Shown: piece by piece, positions 21,421 through 34,175 of the stretch
How positions within the stretch are numbered: the stretch's first letter is position 1
Layout: each line of letters starts with the position of its first letter
Source of the DNA: Montifringilla adamsi
Taxonomy: Eukaryota; Chordata; Aves; Passeriformes; Passeridae
NCBI GenBank assembly: GCA_017590115.1
Contig: JAGGNK010006437.1
Span: 434,001 to 498,000 of the forward strand
Direction: 5' to 3'
Length of the DNA: 64,000 bases
The notes under the pieces: generated by a model
The model's input: only the letters and a program-made list of their open reading frames with translations
Database searches by the model: none
What the model was told of the DNA's origin: nothing
Program-made: the position numbers and the translations under genes

Positions 21421-23955
21421 AAGCAACTTAAAGGTATATTCTTTGCAAATGAGTCCATATTTTCACACAAATTCTTTATTTGTTGTTTATTTTGCCAGTA
21501 TTCATAGGCTCTTTAACCCCTTGTCCTCTCTTACTAAAAATGAGTATGATTTCTCTAGAAATGTCTCTATATTTTGTTTCTTTTCCTAGTTAGACAAGAG
21601 ACTTATTAGTATGGTCTACCATAGATCTAGCATGATTTTGCTGTTAATTTCTGACAGAGCTTGGTTTTACTAAACAATTACACATAGTAAAAACGAGCAA
21701 ATATCTTCCTTTCTGCAGAAAAAGTTGTTTAGCACACTTTGAAATAATATGCAAACAATCAGAATAAGCTGTTTACATTTCTGTTGTTCTATATGAAATC
21801 TATGTTTTTTGTGTCAGCTTCCAGCTCTGTTGTTGGTGTTGTCATTTGACACTTGACACCAAAACTCCTCATATGTACTTCCTTCAACTTGTTTATATTT
21901 CTTGCCTTGTGATAGCAAAGGATATTCTTGTATATGATTCCCCTGCCCTCCAGTAAACTTGAGTTAGTAGGTGTCAAACACTGGAATAAATTTACATTGT
22001 ATTTATATAGTGTCCTGCCTTATTCAAGGTCAATGAGGTATGAAAAGAATCATATTATAGCGTTTCCTTACTTCAGGCAGTTATCACTGAGAATAAGAGC
22101 ATCTTTCTGTCTGCATCTAGAGGGCATGATAAACATAAATGTGGTTCAAAAGGAAATTCATTTAGAGTTCACAAGGTTTAAAGTCAGGGCTTGAGTTCTT
22201 ATATATTGCTCTGGTTTCCTCCAGAGAAAAAAATTGGGTTACCTTTTATTCAGGTTTCCATCTCTTTTTCTTTTGAAAAGTAACACATTTTCTTTTTAAA
22301 ATTTCTCCTTGTCACATTGCTCCTGGTCACAGTAACCCTTTATGAAGAGGAAAAACAGGTATGATTAAAATGTCCCTTAGTGGGCTTGATGAAGACATGA
22401 TAATGGCAGCAATTTCCATGCAATTTCTGCAAAATACACGAGCACTTACTGAACACCTAAGTAGTTCTTAACTACTAGAACTTTTAATCCACCCTTTTTA
22501 ATTGTACACATGCCTACTAAGAAATGTTCTTAAAAGCTGTTACAAAAAGCAATGTGTTACAGAAATGAGTTCTGGAGATTATGCAATACCATTAGGAAAA
22601 CTGCTAAATTATGGAGAGCTGGGGGAGAGGGGGGAGTGTGCTCTTGTAGAGACCATACCAGCAAAAAGAAATTCTTAAGCTTACACAGAAAATAAAGTAA
22701 TTTTTTTTTCAGAGCTTGTGATGAAATAAATCTTATTAACTTTCAAAAATTGGACAGACACCAGCTTTTAATTGATAAAATCATTTGATATAGGCATTTT
22801 CCATCAGTTATTACTCTATACCTCTGAAGCATACCTAAGAGAAAAATTTGGTATTTATGTATTTTTTTAAAAAAATCCTCATTAGGTATCACATCTGAAT
22901 TACAAACTGCATTACTTCTGTTATTTTTATTAAGTCCCTGCAACAAGAACAGGTCTGTCATGGTGTTGAAACAAAAGGCAGTGAAGAGAAGGAAGAGCAA
23001 TAATTCAATAGTTAAACTCTTTTATGTTGAATATGCTTTTTCATACATTGGCTCAAGTTTTATTTAAATGTATTCAAGTGCAAATTTTCCATTGACTTTT
23101 GTAGGAACTAGATAAGAATTTCCAAGGGCAAAAGCTATTAAGTGCAATGTGTATTATTAATGTGTTTATGTCTCCATTACCATATTTATTATAAGCACAT
23201 TATTGAAAATGCCATGAATATTAGGGCTGATTTATAAGAATGTGGTTCTGTTTACAGCCAAATTACTGCACACTGGAAATATTTTATTTAACTTAACTAC
23301 ATGCATTTGCAAATTATTAAGACACTTTTATTCCTCCAAAGAAAAGTCTGTATTAATAAGATTGATGACTTACAGGTTTACAGTGTTTTCTTCTGAATCT
23401 GGGTGTTGAGGGCAAAAAATTCTTCAAATTTTTTTGAGAATCTATTTTTATGAAAGGAATTTTACCAAATAATACAATTATACTCATAAGGTATATCTTT
23501 AACCAATTTTGAGATAATGAAATAGAATTTAATAACATGACCATTATGCACTAAAGACATGTAGAGGCCAAATCAATGTTCTTGCAGCTACCACCTGATT
23601 TCTACATTCTGGAAGCCATATATAGGAAACCACAACCTTGCATGGGTGCCAGGGATGTATCAGGGCTTCGTACATGTCTGAGAGAGTCTGGATATGGGTT
23701 TGCTCACTTGAGTTATTTAAGAACACTTAATAGCATTTTAATAGCACTGCTGTCTATTTGTTCATATCCACCACCCATCTACCATGGTCATATGTAGTTC
23801 ATTCATCCATGCATGAAAAATAAGTATTTCACTTCCTTTTTTACATTTTCATCTCATATTCTTAATGTAAAATCAACCAAATTTGAGCACAAGCCTAGAT
23901 ATTTAAACAAACAAGGGCACCATTCCACTATATATACATATAATAAATAATTTTG
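21421..23955. other. Unannotated AT-rich stretch
   Basis: No gene or repeat family is recognised. The segment at about 23040-23330 is a TAAT-rich, non-repetitive candidate conserved noncoding element, by appearance only. Confidence 0.4.
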
Positions 23956-23994
23956 GATAGATAGACAGATAGATAGATAGACAGACAGATAGAT
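23956..23994. repeat. (GATA)/(GACA) microsatellite
   Basis: About ten consecutive tetramers of GATA with interspersed GACA, a compound tetranucleotide microsatellite likely to vary in length. Confidence 0.95.
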
Positions 23995-24157
23995 GCATAA
24001 AAAACCTCCAACTTGCTACTAAATAAGTATAAGATGGAATGAAAGCTAAATTGGCATTCAAGAGAATGAAATTACATTTCTGAGAATCCAGGACATGCCT
24101 GTCATGTACGCTTAAAACAGTAACTGCAGTTGATACTGTAGTTGAAATCAATATGAC

Positions 24158-24188
24158 TCTTTTTTTTTGTTGTTCTTTTGGTTTGGTT

Positions 24189-24219
<31 letters not shown>

Positions 24220-24232
24220 GTTTTTGTTTTTC
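24158..24232. repeat. T-rich (TTTTG) low-complexity tract
   Basis: Runs of T broken by single G, including several TTTTG and TTTTTG units. The lysine/glutamine-rich minus-strand frame across 23903-24304 results from it. Confidence 0.9.
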
Positions 24233-26490
24233 TTCCACCAGACATGACTGTAGAGACTTTTTACAGAAACAATCTTTGTTGTGGGCAAATCTGCTAACCC
24301 ACATTTTATAGGATATGTGTTTTCTCCTACTTTCCTATATCCCTGATTTCTCCATAAAATATAATGCTTTATTGTAATCAGTTAAGTGGACACAGCTCTG
24401 TTAAAACCCCTACCCTCCAAGAAAAAATCCTGGTGGATAATTAATAATTGAAGGTAAGGAAAACAGGACTGGATGATGAAAAACTACTGCTGGAGAGGGA
24501 ATTTGCTTTACAAATTCCAGTAAACTGTGCATAAAGAGCTATTAATGAAAATGAAGAAGCTTTGCATGCTTGATGGAACATGGTCACTGCCTGAGTTTAC
24601 AGAGCAAATGAGGAAATAATGAGCTCCAGATTGCTTAGCGGTCACACGAAATGCAGAGACAACATTTCTTGCAGATGGAGGATTTCCAGAGTCTTTGTTA
24701 GAGAGTCATGGAAGGTCTGGGAGGGTTTCAAATTAAGATAATGCCGAATTTTCTTTTCAATAAATTCTGTGAGAAAATTATCAGATTCTCTCCAATTAAA
24801 GTGACACAAAGTCCAAGGACAAGAGACACTGTCTCTTTGGTGGTATTGACTCAGTTTGTTAGATGTACAGGTTCCTAACTTAAACTGCAGAAGTTTAAGT
24901 GCAGATTAGTGTAATGCAACCACTAAACACAGCTGGAGAGAGCAGCAAACCAAAAATGAAGCTGCATCAACCTCCAACAACAGATGGTTATGAAAAGTAG
25001 AGGGAGGAGAAAAACAACCATAGGACACCAACAACTGATTTTCAAAAATAATCTGTTGCACCAATTTACTCAATTTAAACATGATTAACTGCAGTTATCA
25101 GGAACTCACATTTGTAAAAGTTCTGTGTTGTTCTAAAATGCTATTATTAAAATAAGTTGTTGCCTTGTGTTTCTCAAGAGTAGCACTAAGTATTAGGAGC
25201 ATATCAGTGAAGATGGCAAAGATTTATATTTCAAATACTGACTTAACATTTTTGTGTATTTAAAGAATCACAATAGGTTTTGTTAAAATACACTTTTAAT
25301 AAGTATTTTTAAAACCTGCATTATGTATTTAATAAAGAAAATAAAACTAAACCAAAGAAACCTTTACCCTGACACAAATTAGTTAGAAATACAGTGGAAA
25401 GAGCATGGCAGGAATTAAGAAAATTACCACTACCATTTTGATTCCTCTGAAGAAGTACAACTCTTGAAGTACAAGACATAAAAAGACTTGCAAGTTGATT
25501 TTCAAGGTCAAAAGCTGTCTATCTGTTCTATACAGCAGGGTCTCCTTCCTGTGACTAATACCAAGAGCTGATCAAACTCATGCCTGTCGCCAAAGGACAG
25601 TCATACTGGAGCTACAGGAGCCGCAGAATAAATCTATTATTTCTGTGGACAATGAGAAAAGGTTCATAATTATTCTATTGATTGACAATGCCTGAACTGT
25701 AAAAAACTGAAGATAGTAGATGTGGAAAGAGACATAAATGGGAAAAATTAGGAGAGGAAACTTTTGCAGGTTTTTCTTTGAGCAGGTTGTTACACCAATG
25801 GTTTGGGTTTTTTTAAAACCCTTGAAAGTAGTAATGTCATACATTGATAAAAGATGCAACAGATTTGAAATGCAAATTAACAAACTGTCCTAAACATATT
25901 TTGAAAGTGACCTCTGTGACTTAAAAAGTACATGTTCTGCAAGACTAGAAAAGTGTTCTTAAAAAAACCCATACATTAAAGATGGTACCTTGTATAAAAG
26001 CCATCTAAAATTCTATCCAGTTTTTCTGCATAATTTCTGTCTTAAATCCTCTCTCTTTCCACTGAATTGGGGACTTAAATAATGCATGATTATCTAAGAT
26101 TATCTTAGATAATAATGATTTTTAGGGGGTCTTGGTGAAAAAAAAGGTCAGCTGCTACATGACTAATAACCTCCACATGAGACAAAAATGTTTAGAGTCA
26201 CTGAATCAAGCATCCTTGTTATTATGTGTAAACAGCTCACTTAGCCACCTACAAAATATATGGAGCTCTATCTTAAAACAGGTAGGTTTCTGGATGCTGA
26301 CCCTTGTTTGAGTTTCTCCAGGCTGTTCCAGATCCTCACTTCACTGATTGATAGAAATCTTTTTACTTTCCAAACTAAATTTATTCACTGGAAAGCTTCT
26401 CTCATTTGCAGTTGTGCCTCCAAATTTTCATTTCTTCAAACATTTGCCATAAAGGTACATCCATATAGATCAGTGATATTCCATTCAGCC
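24233..26490. other. Unannotated noncoding stretch
   Basis: No gene or transposon is recognised. It contains one 25-base near-perfect palindrome at 26089-26113 (separate entry). Confidence 0.45.
26089..26113. repeat. 25-base palindrome
   Basis: Perfect 12-base arms (ATTATCTAAGAT and its reverse complement) around a single T. It is too AT-rich and short-looped for a microRNA precursor. It contains two inverted TATCT/AGATA cores, which resemble GATA-factor sites. Confidence 0.8.
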
Positions 26491-26517
26491 TTTTTTTTTT
26501 TTTTTTTTTTTTTTTTT
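26491..26517 (-). repeat. Poly-T tract, 27 bases
   Basis: Uninterrupted T run (poly-A on the minus strand). A retroposed transcript is not evident from the downstream sequence. Confidence 0.95.
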
Positions 26518-26666
26518 GTGTCAGACAAGGCAAGTTAGTTTTGTCTACTCCCCATTCATGCCAATCATTTTTATGATAGTCTTGAAACCAAATGGCTGTA
26601 GTATTTCAGCCTAAATTTCTTTTTCTTGTGATAGATAACCAATAATTTATCAAAGCCACTCATGTT

Positions 26667-27259
26667 CCACACTGCATCCAAAGCCCCGTGGGTGGCAGGG
26701 CAGGGAGGGGATTCTGCCCCTCTGCCCCGCTCTGCTGAGACCCCACCTGCAGGGCTGCATCCAGCTCTGGGCTCCCAGCACAGCAAGGACACGGACCTGC
26801 TGGAGCCAGGCCAAAGGAGGCACCAAGGTGATCAGAGGGATGGAGCAGCTCTGCTGTGAGGAAAGGCTGAGCGAACTGGGATTGTTCGACCTGGAGAAGA
26901 GAAGACTTTGGGATGACATGATTTTGGCCTTCCAGTACCTGGAGGGAGTCTACAGGAAAGACGGAGAGAGAGACTACTTTTAAGGGCCTGGAGTGACAGA
27001 ACAAGGAGGATGGGCTTCAAACTGAAAAAGTAGGTTTTGTTTGGATATTAGGAAGAAATTCTTCCCTGTGAGAGTGGTGAGAACTGGCACAGGATGACCC
27101 AGAAAGTTGTGGATGATCCATTCCTGGAAATGTTCAAGGCCAGGTTAGATGGAGATCCAAGAAACCTGAAAGGTGTCCATGTCTGTGACAAGGGGGTTGG
27201 ATATAGATGATCTTTAAGGTCATCTCAACCCAAACCATTCTATGATTCTGTGACTCTAT
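26667..27259 (+). mobile_element. CR1 LINE, 5'-truncated, plus strand
   Basis: About 590 bases of CR1 3' region. Recognisable blocks in order: GGGATTCTGCCCCTCTGC, GAGACCCCACCTGCAGGGCT, GGACCTGCTGGAGC, GATATTAGGAAGAAATTCTT, AAGGTCATCTCAACCCAAACC, and the terminal ATTCTATGATTCTGTGA repeat at the 3' end. The 5' end is truncated, as in most CR1 copies. Antisense frames across 26571-27020 are shadows of this repeat. It is one of the best-kept repeats in the window. Confidence 0.95.
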
Positions 27260-30200
27260 ATTTTGATTGGAAATGAATCTCTACTTTACTTCTTTTTATT
27301 GTTAGTAATACAGTCCTACCTGCAGTAGAAATATGAGTACTGCAAAGGGTAAAAATTTAAAGGGCAAATATTTAGATTTTTCATATTTAAAGGGTTTTAA
27401 TGTCCTTTAAATGGGAATGACAAAAGCAGGAGTACCCTCTTACATAAATACAGGTTTTCTTCCTATTTCTAAACATATTTATTTTGCATACAAGAAAGAA
27501 AAACAAAAACAAATAAACAAAATAAACAAAAACCCAAAAACTGAAATGACATTGTGATGCAGTTCTTTCAGGGTGACTATTGATTATTTTCTTACAATCT
27601 TTTGAAGCTCTCTCTGCACTACGTAAGATGGCACCAATTTTAGTAATCATTTAGACTGTTTCTTATTTTAAGGCAATTGTGCATTCATTGTGGCATCATG
27701 AAAGCAAAGTTTCTTCTTTACTATAATATAGATAGAGAACACACCAAAGCGAACAATTTTCTTTTTAAATGGAGAGAGATTCCTGAATGGCAGTAATTTA
27801 CACAACAAAGGTTTTATGTAGGTTTGTGTTGCTGACTGTATGCAATGATTCATGCATGGAAGATAGGAGATTTATATTCACAGAGAAGATCAACTTGCCT
27901 TATACTTGCTGGCTAAAAAACAACAATCAAAACTATCCTCAGAAATATAAAATCCAGCTGCTCTGAACTTAACCAAAACCAAAATGGAACAACATCTTCA
28001 GACCATGCAATATTTGAACTGCTTAGTAAATATAGGACTAGGACTACACTAGGACTGCCTAGTAAATATAATTTTTTGGAAAATCTGTTCTTCCACAGAA
28101 ATATATCTATTTTTAATGACAGTGCATTTATCCCACAGTCTATGAAAAATAAATCAGGCTCTCTCCATTTCTGTCTCACTTTTCAAATGTGCAAAGAATT
28201 CAGCAGATTTCCACATGAAACCTTTGCATTGATTTGTGTTTATGAAGTTTAGAGGAAAACAGTTGTGAAAGGAAGAAAAGGAGGATGTGAAACAGTTTGC
28301 CTCTGGTCTTTACCATATCTCTCAATACCTCCTGGAATAGAAGAAATGGGAGACAGTGTGTCAGTGCCCATTATATCTTTCAGCAGAATGTTATTAAAAT
28401 AAAATAAAATAAAATAAAATACCAAAAATATTCCCAAGAGAGCATCTGCAACACACTCTTACATTTTCATAAGGTAGTTTACATATTGCATCTGCCAGAT
28501 CTTGTTGATGTAAACCACAGATTATTCACTTTATGAGGTGGTTTTTGTTTCTTAATGTGTTTCAGACCTACAGATTAAAAACTGTAATTCTAACTTTGAA
28601 TTCTTTGAAATGTGTCTCATGGCATTCATCGTCATTCACTAAACACAGGATTAAAACTAAAGACAAATAAATAATTGGATGGGAATGTGTCCATATTTTA
28701 CAAATAAATAATTGTATAACAAATTCCTAAAGATTCTACATGTATGGGGGGATTTTATATACTCCGTGGCTAAAGAAAATACAGACAGATTTCCAGCAAG
28801 GTTAGCTAGTTATCCTAGTTCATTTGGGAGCAATGCATGACCGAATCGATGCCTGATTAGCTGCTTTGTTCCAACATTAAATTATTTCCAAATTCATCAA
28901 TCCATTTTTTTTTTTCATAAAAGTATTTGAAGGAAAAGAAAACACCTGTAGAAAAAGGGCATTTCAAACTGGCTTTGAAAGATGCCTAGAGACAAAATGA
29001 ATTTTATATAACAAATGTCAAGTCTGGATACCTCTAGTGAAGATCTACAAACAGTTGTAGTGACTGAAAACATGTACCCTGTTATAGTGCAACAGAATCA
29101 CTTTATTAAGCACAGGAGATTTTTTATGTTTTGCTGTTTACAATTCAGGATCAAAACTATGCAGACAGGCAGGACACTAACCAACCTGCAAACAAATGGC
29201 AGAGCAGGATGTTTCTGCTCTTATTAGCAAACACTCTCACACATCCCTGACACATCCATTCTCACATAAGCATTTATGGCTTGTTGCAGCCTGAATTGCT
29301 GCTAGTGAAGTCCAGGGTAAGGATGCAAAAAAGGCCTTTGCATAACATCTACAGATGTTTCATTCAGCCACATGGTGAGATGTTCAGGGTCCCAGGCACA
29401 CACATGTGGAGGGTCCAGATTTCTCTCTCCTGAGGGACCCCAGGAGTGACCCTGGTATTGGGGCAGTACAAAGATAATGGACAACCAGGGAATAGGGAAG
29501 GAGTGGCTCAGGGCCATAGGAACACGGGAAGGAGCCAATGGGGTCTTAACAGCTTTTTGAGGGAAGCTTCTTGTGTCTCCCTAAACCAGGGAATTCTCCC
29601 CAGGGTCTCCACAATGGCTTGGTCATGATCCTTTGGTGTGTGCTTTCTCATGCAGATGTTCATGCCTTGAACAGCAGTCACTTCTACAATAGTCATAAAA
29701 GATAAGATGAACTGAGGTGATAAAGATCACAGACAAGAATAGAAATAAATGTTGCCCTTGGAAATGTATGATGGTACAAAGACCAAACAATGTGATTATA
29801 TCAAGGAGCATTTGGAAGGAATTGTCACGTTCAACATTTCCTTTAGCAATTCTGAACAAGATGGCTACAGCTCAAACAAACTCAAAGACATAATTTATCT
29901 TGCCCTGAAAAAATGTTCTTTTCATACTCTGTCTGTGCTCTGTCTCCCTCACATATTCATGACATACGGGCAGAATGCAAACACTCTGCATTTTAAAGAA
30001 TCTACTGGATACAAATGTGCTCTCCAGATATTACTGATTCACAATTTGTGGGCTGATGAGTAGCCTTCAACTGGCCTAAACACTCTCCTCTCTCAGAGAA
30101 GTCACAGAAGACAAGGAGCTGAAATCCTTGAGTGTGAGAGCATGACTAAATATTTTTGCCATCTGCAGCTCCATAGAAGAAAATTCTGTGACATGCTAGC

Positions 30201-31432
30201 CAGCATCAGTTCACCCCCTTCAGAGACGAAAGTCAGCTTAACAAGAGCTCCTGGTTAATGAACACCAAAAAGCTGTTGACAGATGTAGGAGAATCAGCAT
30301 GGTCATCTGGCATCGTATTATAAATCTTCAAACTCCAATCAGCATGAGCTAACTAAATTTCATTTCACACTTACATCTAAAGCAAAATGAAAGGGCTCTA
30401 CAGTTGCTTATCTTCAAATCTTACAGAAGCTTTGCTCCAGAAAGATCACAGTGAGTGGTAGAAGACATTTAAAAAACAACATTGTGTTATTTGCTTGTTT
30501 TTAACTAAACTAAAACTCACATGTTTATACACTGCTGGCATTTTATTGGTCAAAAAATTAGTTAATAACCTTTTTAATATAATGGGCAAAATGTGCATTT
30601 CTACCATAGTTTTTCATAACTTTTTTCTGTTTCTGACACCAAAACAGAATACAGTTTCACTGACTGGTGATTAGGTTTTGATGTTTCTTACTCTTACATG
30701 TCTTCTAAATAATCTGTTCTCAAAAGGGTTTGTTTGGGGGTTTTTTATGAAGTGTGGCCAGAGTTGTCACCACTTCTTGCCCCTAACAGTACCTCAGTTA
30801 AGTTTTTAAGAAGCTACACAGATTAAATTATTAGTGTTTTTACTATGTCTAAAGTGGTAAAGTGGTTTTACAAATTACTATTCTATTTTATTGCAATTAG
30901 AGGGTTTATTATGCTAACCACGAAAAATCCCAATTATAAACCTGTCTTCCCCTAGTAAGCTGTTTCTGTGAACAAAGTTAGAAATTTTTTAATCTCATAA
31001 AATGAGAAGTGACAAGCAATAGCAAAAAGGAAATAAATGTACTTTTTAGCTTATTCAGAAGAATGTCTTCTCTTTTCTCAGTCAAAGGCAACATGCACAG
31101 CAATTGACAAACATTTCATTTATTGCATACAAAACAGATTATGAGATGGTCATATGGAATCACAGTAAGTAAACAAGCCATTTATTGCTATCTTTTCACC
31201 TATACTTTCTTGTACTATAAAGTTGAACTGCCTATCCTATGGTCTTCTGTCCAGAAGACCAAAACATTGTATTTTCTGAGAATGCCTTGAATAACTCTTA
31301 AGCCATTAAACCAAATAATAGACTTGTCTAGATAATATAAAAGCATACATTTTTATTTTGAAGATTATGTAGCATCCTTATACGTTACTCTCTTTCAAAA
31401 AAGCAGTCACCTTCAGCTGTTCTGCTTCACAA
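27260..31432. other. Unannotated noncoding stretch
   Basis: No gene or transposon family is recognised. A GC-richer interval at about 29280-29640 could be an unidentified old repeat. A 104-codon plus-strand frame at 29749-30063 shows no domain or splice context. The stretch holds an (AAAAT) microsatellite at 28395-28420. Confidence 0.4.
28395..28420. repeat. (AAAAT) microsatellite
   Basis: Five consecutive AAAAT units. Confidence 0.95.
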
Positions 31433-31438
31433 AATAAA
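31433..31438 (+). terminator. AATAAA 30 bases before a long A-tract
   Basis: AATAAA ends 30 bases before the start of the 71-base A-tract, the spacing of a cleavage site in a processed transcript. Alone it is weak evidence in AT-rich DNA. Confidence 0.3.
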
Positions 31439-31467
31439 CTACCAGTATGAGACTTATACAGAATAGA

Positions 31468-31468
<1 letters not shown>

Positions 31469-31539
<71 letters not shown>
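31469..31539 (+). repeat. Poly-A tract, 71 bases
   Basis: An uninterrupted run of 71 A, much the longest homopolymer in the window. An AATAAA lies 30 bases upstream, so the tail of a retroposed transcript is possible. I see no coding sequence upstream and no target duplication, and CR1 does not normally make poly-A-tailed copies. Slippage expansion or an assembly artefact is also possible. Confidence 0.95.
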
Positions 31540-31541
<2 letters not shown>

Positions 31542-31711
31542 AACCACCAAAAGAAATGCACAGTGGTTATTCAAACTCCCTTAAATTTATATGATGAAAT
31601 ATAGATACGTTTAGCTGAGAAAATCCCCGTTATTTCCTACTGAAGCTTTTCTAAAGTATCAGGTTCTTTATTTTTTAAAGTTTCATCTTTATTTGATGTT
31701 AAGAGTTCATT

Positions 31712-31819
31712 AAAAAAAAAAAAAACCCCCAAAAAAAAAAAACCAAACCCAAACCAAACCAACCAAACAAACAAAAAACCAAAATAAACAAACAACAAAA
31801 ACACAAACAAAACCAAAAT
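31712..31819. repeat. A/C-rich low-complexity tract
   Basis: Begins with a 14-base A run, a C5 block and another A run, then CCAAA/ACAAA-type units. The tryptophan/phenylalanine-rich minus-strand frame at 31699-31926 is an artefact of it. Confidence 0.9.
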
Positions 31820-33371
31820 CTGAAGGAGAAAGAACTATTCTGAATACTTTGTCTTTTAAAACTGTTACTATCCCTACAGAGATTATTGAGCAGTTTACCA
31901 GGCTTTTTGTTGCTTAGTGTGATCAAAGGACTGTAAAAGCAAATATATTTGAATTTTATTTTTCTTCAGAAAAGATTGTTTATTCCAAGTGATATGATTT
32001 AGAGTGGTTAAATTATAAGTCAGTCAGCACATGTCTTCAGTGCTTGGAATTAGACCTCTTTGTACATTTGAAGAAATGTTAAAGGCACAATGTGAAAAGC
32101 AATGCTGCATGAAAGTTAAATGTTCAAGAAAGGACAAGACATATCAACTTCTCCTTACTTGATTGGAATACAAAGTAGAATATGTAACTTTTCAGAGATA
32201 TTAGCATTGGAAGAAAACACTAGAAATGTCTTCCACATTTAAAATGAAATGTTACAGAACATCATATTGCAGTAGTGAAGTCATTTTTCATCCCTGCATG
32301 GCAAGTTCTCTCTGCTCTCTGGCAATGCCATGTATTATTAGACAAACTGCCCCCCAAGTGAATAGCATTACTATGAGATCAAAAGTTTGGAAATTGCTAT
32401 AAGCACACAAAATTATCTTAAAAATGAGAATGTCTTCTTATTTCTAAACATGGCCTGTTAATCTCAGCAACCACAGCAGCAGAAATGTTTTTCAAGAGGA
32501 AAGATCTTACCTGAGTGTTTGCTGGAGATGCCATCCTGTCCAAGCCTCCCATCACTGCTGTGACTCTCCAGCATTGCCCTTCTTCTCCTCCATGGTTTGG
32601 TCTGCTCTTGGCATTCCAGCTCTCCCTTTTTTTTCACCTGCTTCTAGTTGTCTGACTTCTTGAGATATTTTTCTTTGAACTCAATATTTTCTGTTTATTT
32701 GATTATGCGGATCTATAACTAGCTTAATGCTTAAGTAATAGATTAATTTATTGATTATTCACTTGGTGTGTCTGCTACCAAACTAATTAGCAAATATATT
32801 CTGTGATTTATACACTCCGAATTGCCTATTTTTTTATCTTGTCTTGGATTACATGATATGTAATTAATCCATTGTTTTATTAATTCTTTTTTTAATCACT
32901 GTTTTAAAGTTAATTACACTGCTATTTTACGTAAATAATTACCTAATTCAGTATCTATTTCTTCAATCCTTTCTCATTTCTCAACTTTTTGCCCATGATA
33001 TATAGCATCTGTCATACTTTCTCTGCAATGCATTCTGTTCCTTAACATCCATTCTCTGAATGGTTACTTTCCCCTCGTACCTTTCTATCAGCTTTCCTCA
33101 AACATAGCTTGTCTGCATTTATCAATTAGGTGCCACCAATCTTTCAATAGCCCTTCAAGGGAGAGAGGACCAAAACAGTCAAAAATCACTGCAAAACCTC
33201 TCAGAAAATCTGAAGAAAAGATAGGACTGAAACTCCATGGTACTTTTTCACTGATGGATCTATATATATTCAAATCTGTGTCTTTTTAGCTTCTAATCTG
33301 TATTGTCTAACTTTACTTCTTCATTTTACTTATCTCTTTTCCACATCTCTGCTCTCTATCTTTCTGGAATT
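31820..33371. other. Unannotated stretch with a TAAT-rich segment
   Basis: No gene or repeat is recognised. The interval 32660-32960 is dense in TAATTA, TTAATT, GATTA and ATTAAT cores within non-repetitive sequence. That is the texture of a homeodomain-rich conserved noncoding element, inferred from composition only. Confidence 0.4.
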
Positions 33372-33392
33372 AAAAAAAAAAAAAAAAAAAAA
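33372..33392 (+). repeat. Poly-A tract, 21 bases
   Basis: Run of A followed by CC/A-rich bases. Confidence 0.95.
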
Positions 33393-33885
33393 CCAAAAAA
33401 CCAAAATGAACCATAATTTAGGCAATTGCATATGCTAGATTAGATCCTTGTAAGCTGGCAAAGCTTTGACAATATTTGCAAATCTTCCACTGAGTTAATA
33501 TGAAGCTTAACTTTATTTTGTAAGACTTCTAGACTTTAGGTCGAAAGGTGTACTCTATATTGTACTCCTCTGAAGAGGCAGTGGACCCTGCCATTTTATC
33601 ATCTGTAACTATCAGATTGGAAATAGAGTTACCAAATCCAGAAATTTTTAATTGGATTCCCAAGTATCTGTACTGTTCTGCAGACTGATGGAGAAAATAT
33701 TTCCAGCTATAGAAATGGAAGTCAGACACGTGCAACTCTATTTATTCCTTTAAATGGAAATTATAAAAACATCTACCTAAGTCACACACCAGTCCTGCCA
33801 TGACTGTGGGAGCCTCACCTCACTTTCCATCTCCTAAATATCAGTCCACACCTTTCAAAACATTTCCAGATAACAGTTTGTTACA
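33393..33885. other. Unannotated noncoding stretch
   Basis: AT-rich sequence with no recognised feature. Confidence 0.45.
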
Positions 33886-34175
33886 TGGAATTGGTGGTTG
33901 GAGACAGAGACAACACACCCCCCAGGATTCTCATGTGACCACAGCCTGTTTTATTGTCCGCACCTTCCCTAAATGGGAGGATTTTGAATCTCCTGGTCCA
34001 GACAGCTCATTGGTCTGGCTTAAACACCGCCCAGCTCCTGTGCCAGTGAGATGTCTGCAGCTTAGGGTGGAATCCCTGTATGTATTCAAATTCATCCTGT
34101 CATTGCTCAGCCAGGGACTTGTTTGTGGAACCAAGTTGGTTTCTTATTTATAGCCAAATTAATTGCTCAGTACAA
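33886..34175 (-). mobile_element. LTR fragment, minus strand
   Basis: On the minus strand there is a TATA-like box (complement of 34147-34152), then an ACCAATGAG (CCAAT-type) motif near 34010, then GGTGCGGACAATAAAACAGG, whose AATAAA is the complement of 33950-33955, then a U5-like end of TCTCTGTCTCCAACCACC. The AATAAA plus U5 pattern is typical of songbird LTRs. There is no adjoining coding sequence. Both ends are approximate and no target duplication was found. The plus-strand frame 33800-34153 is antisense to it. Confidence 0.6.

Noticed and set aside
21233..21589. 118-codon plus-strand frame with hydrophobic segment
   Set aside because: Antisense to an ERV 3' fragment over much of its length; no recognisable family.
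26660..27020. Overlapping minus-strand frames up to 114 codons
   Set aside because: Antisense shadows of the CR1 at 26667-27259.
29749..30063. 104-codon plus-strand frame
   Set aside because: Looks like random sequence; no motif, promoter or splice sites in context.
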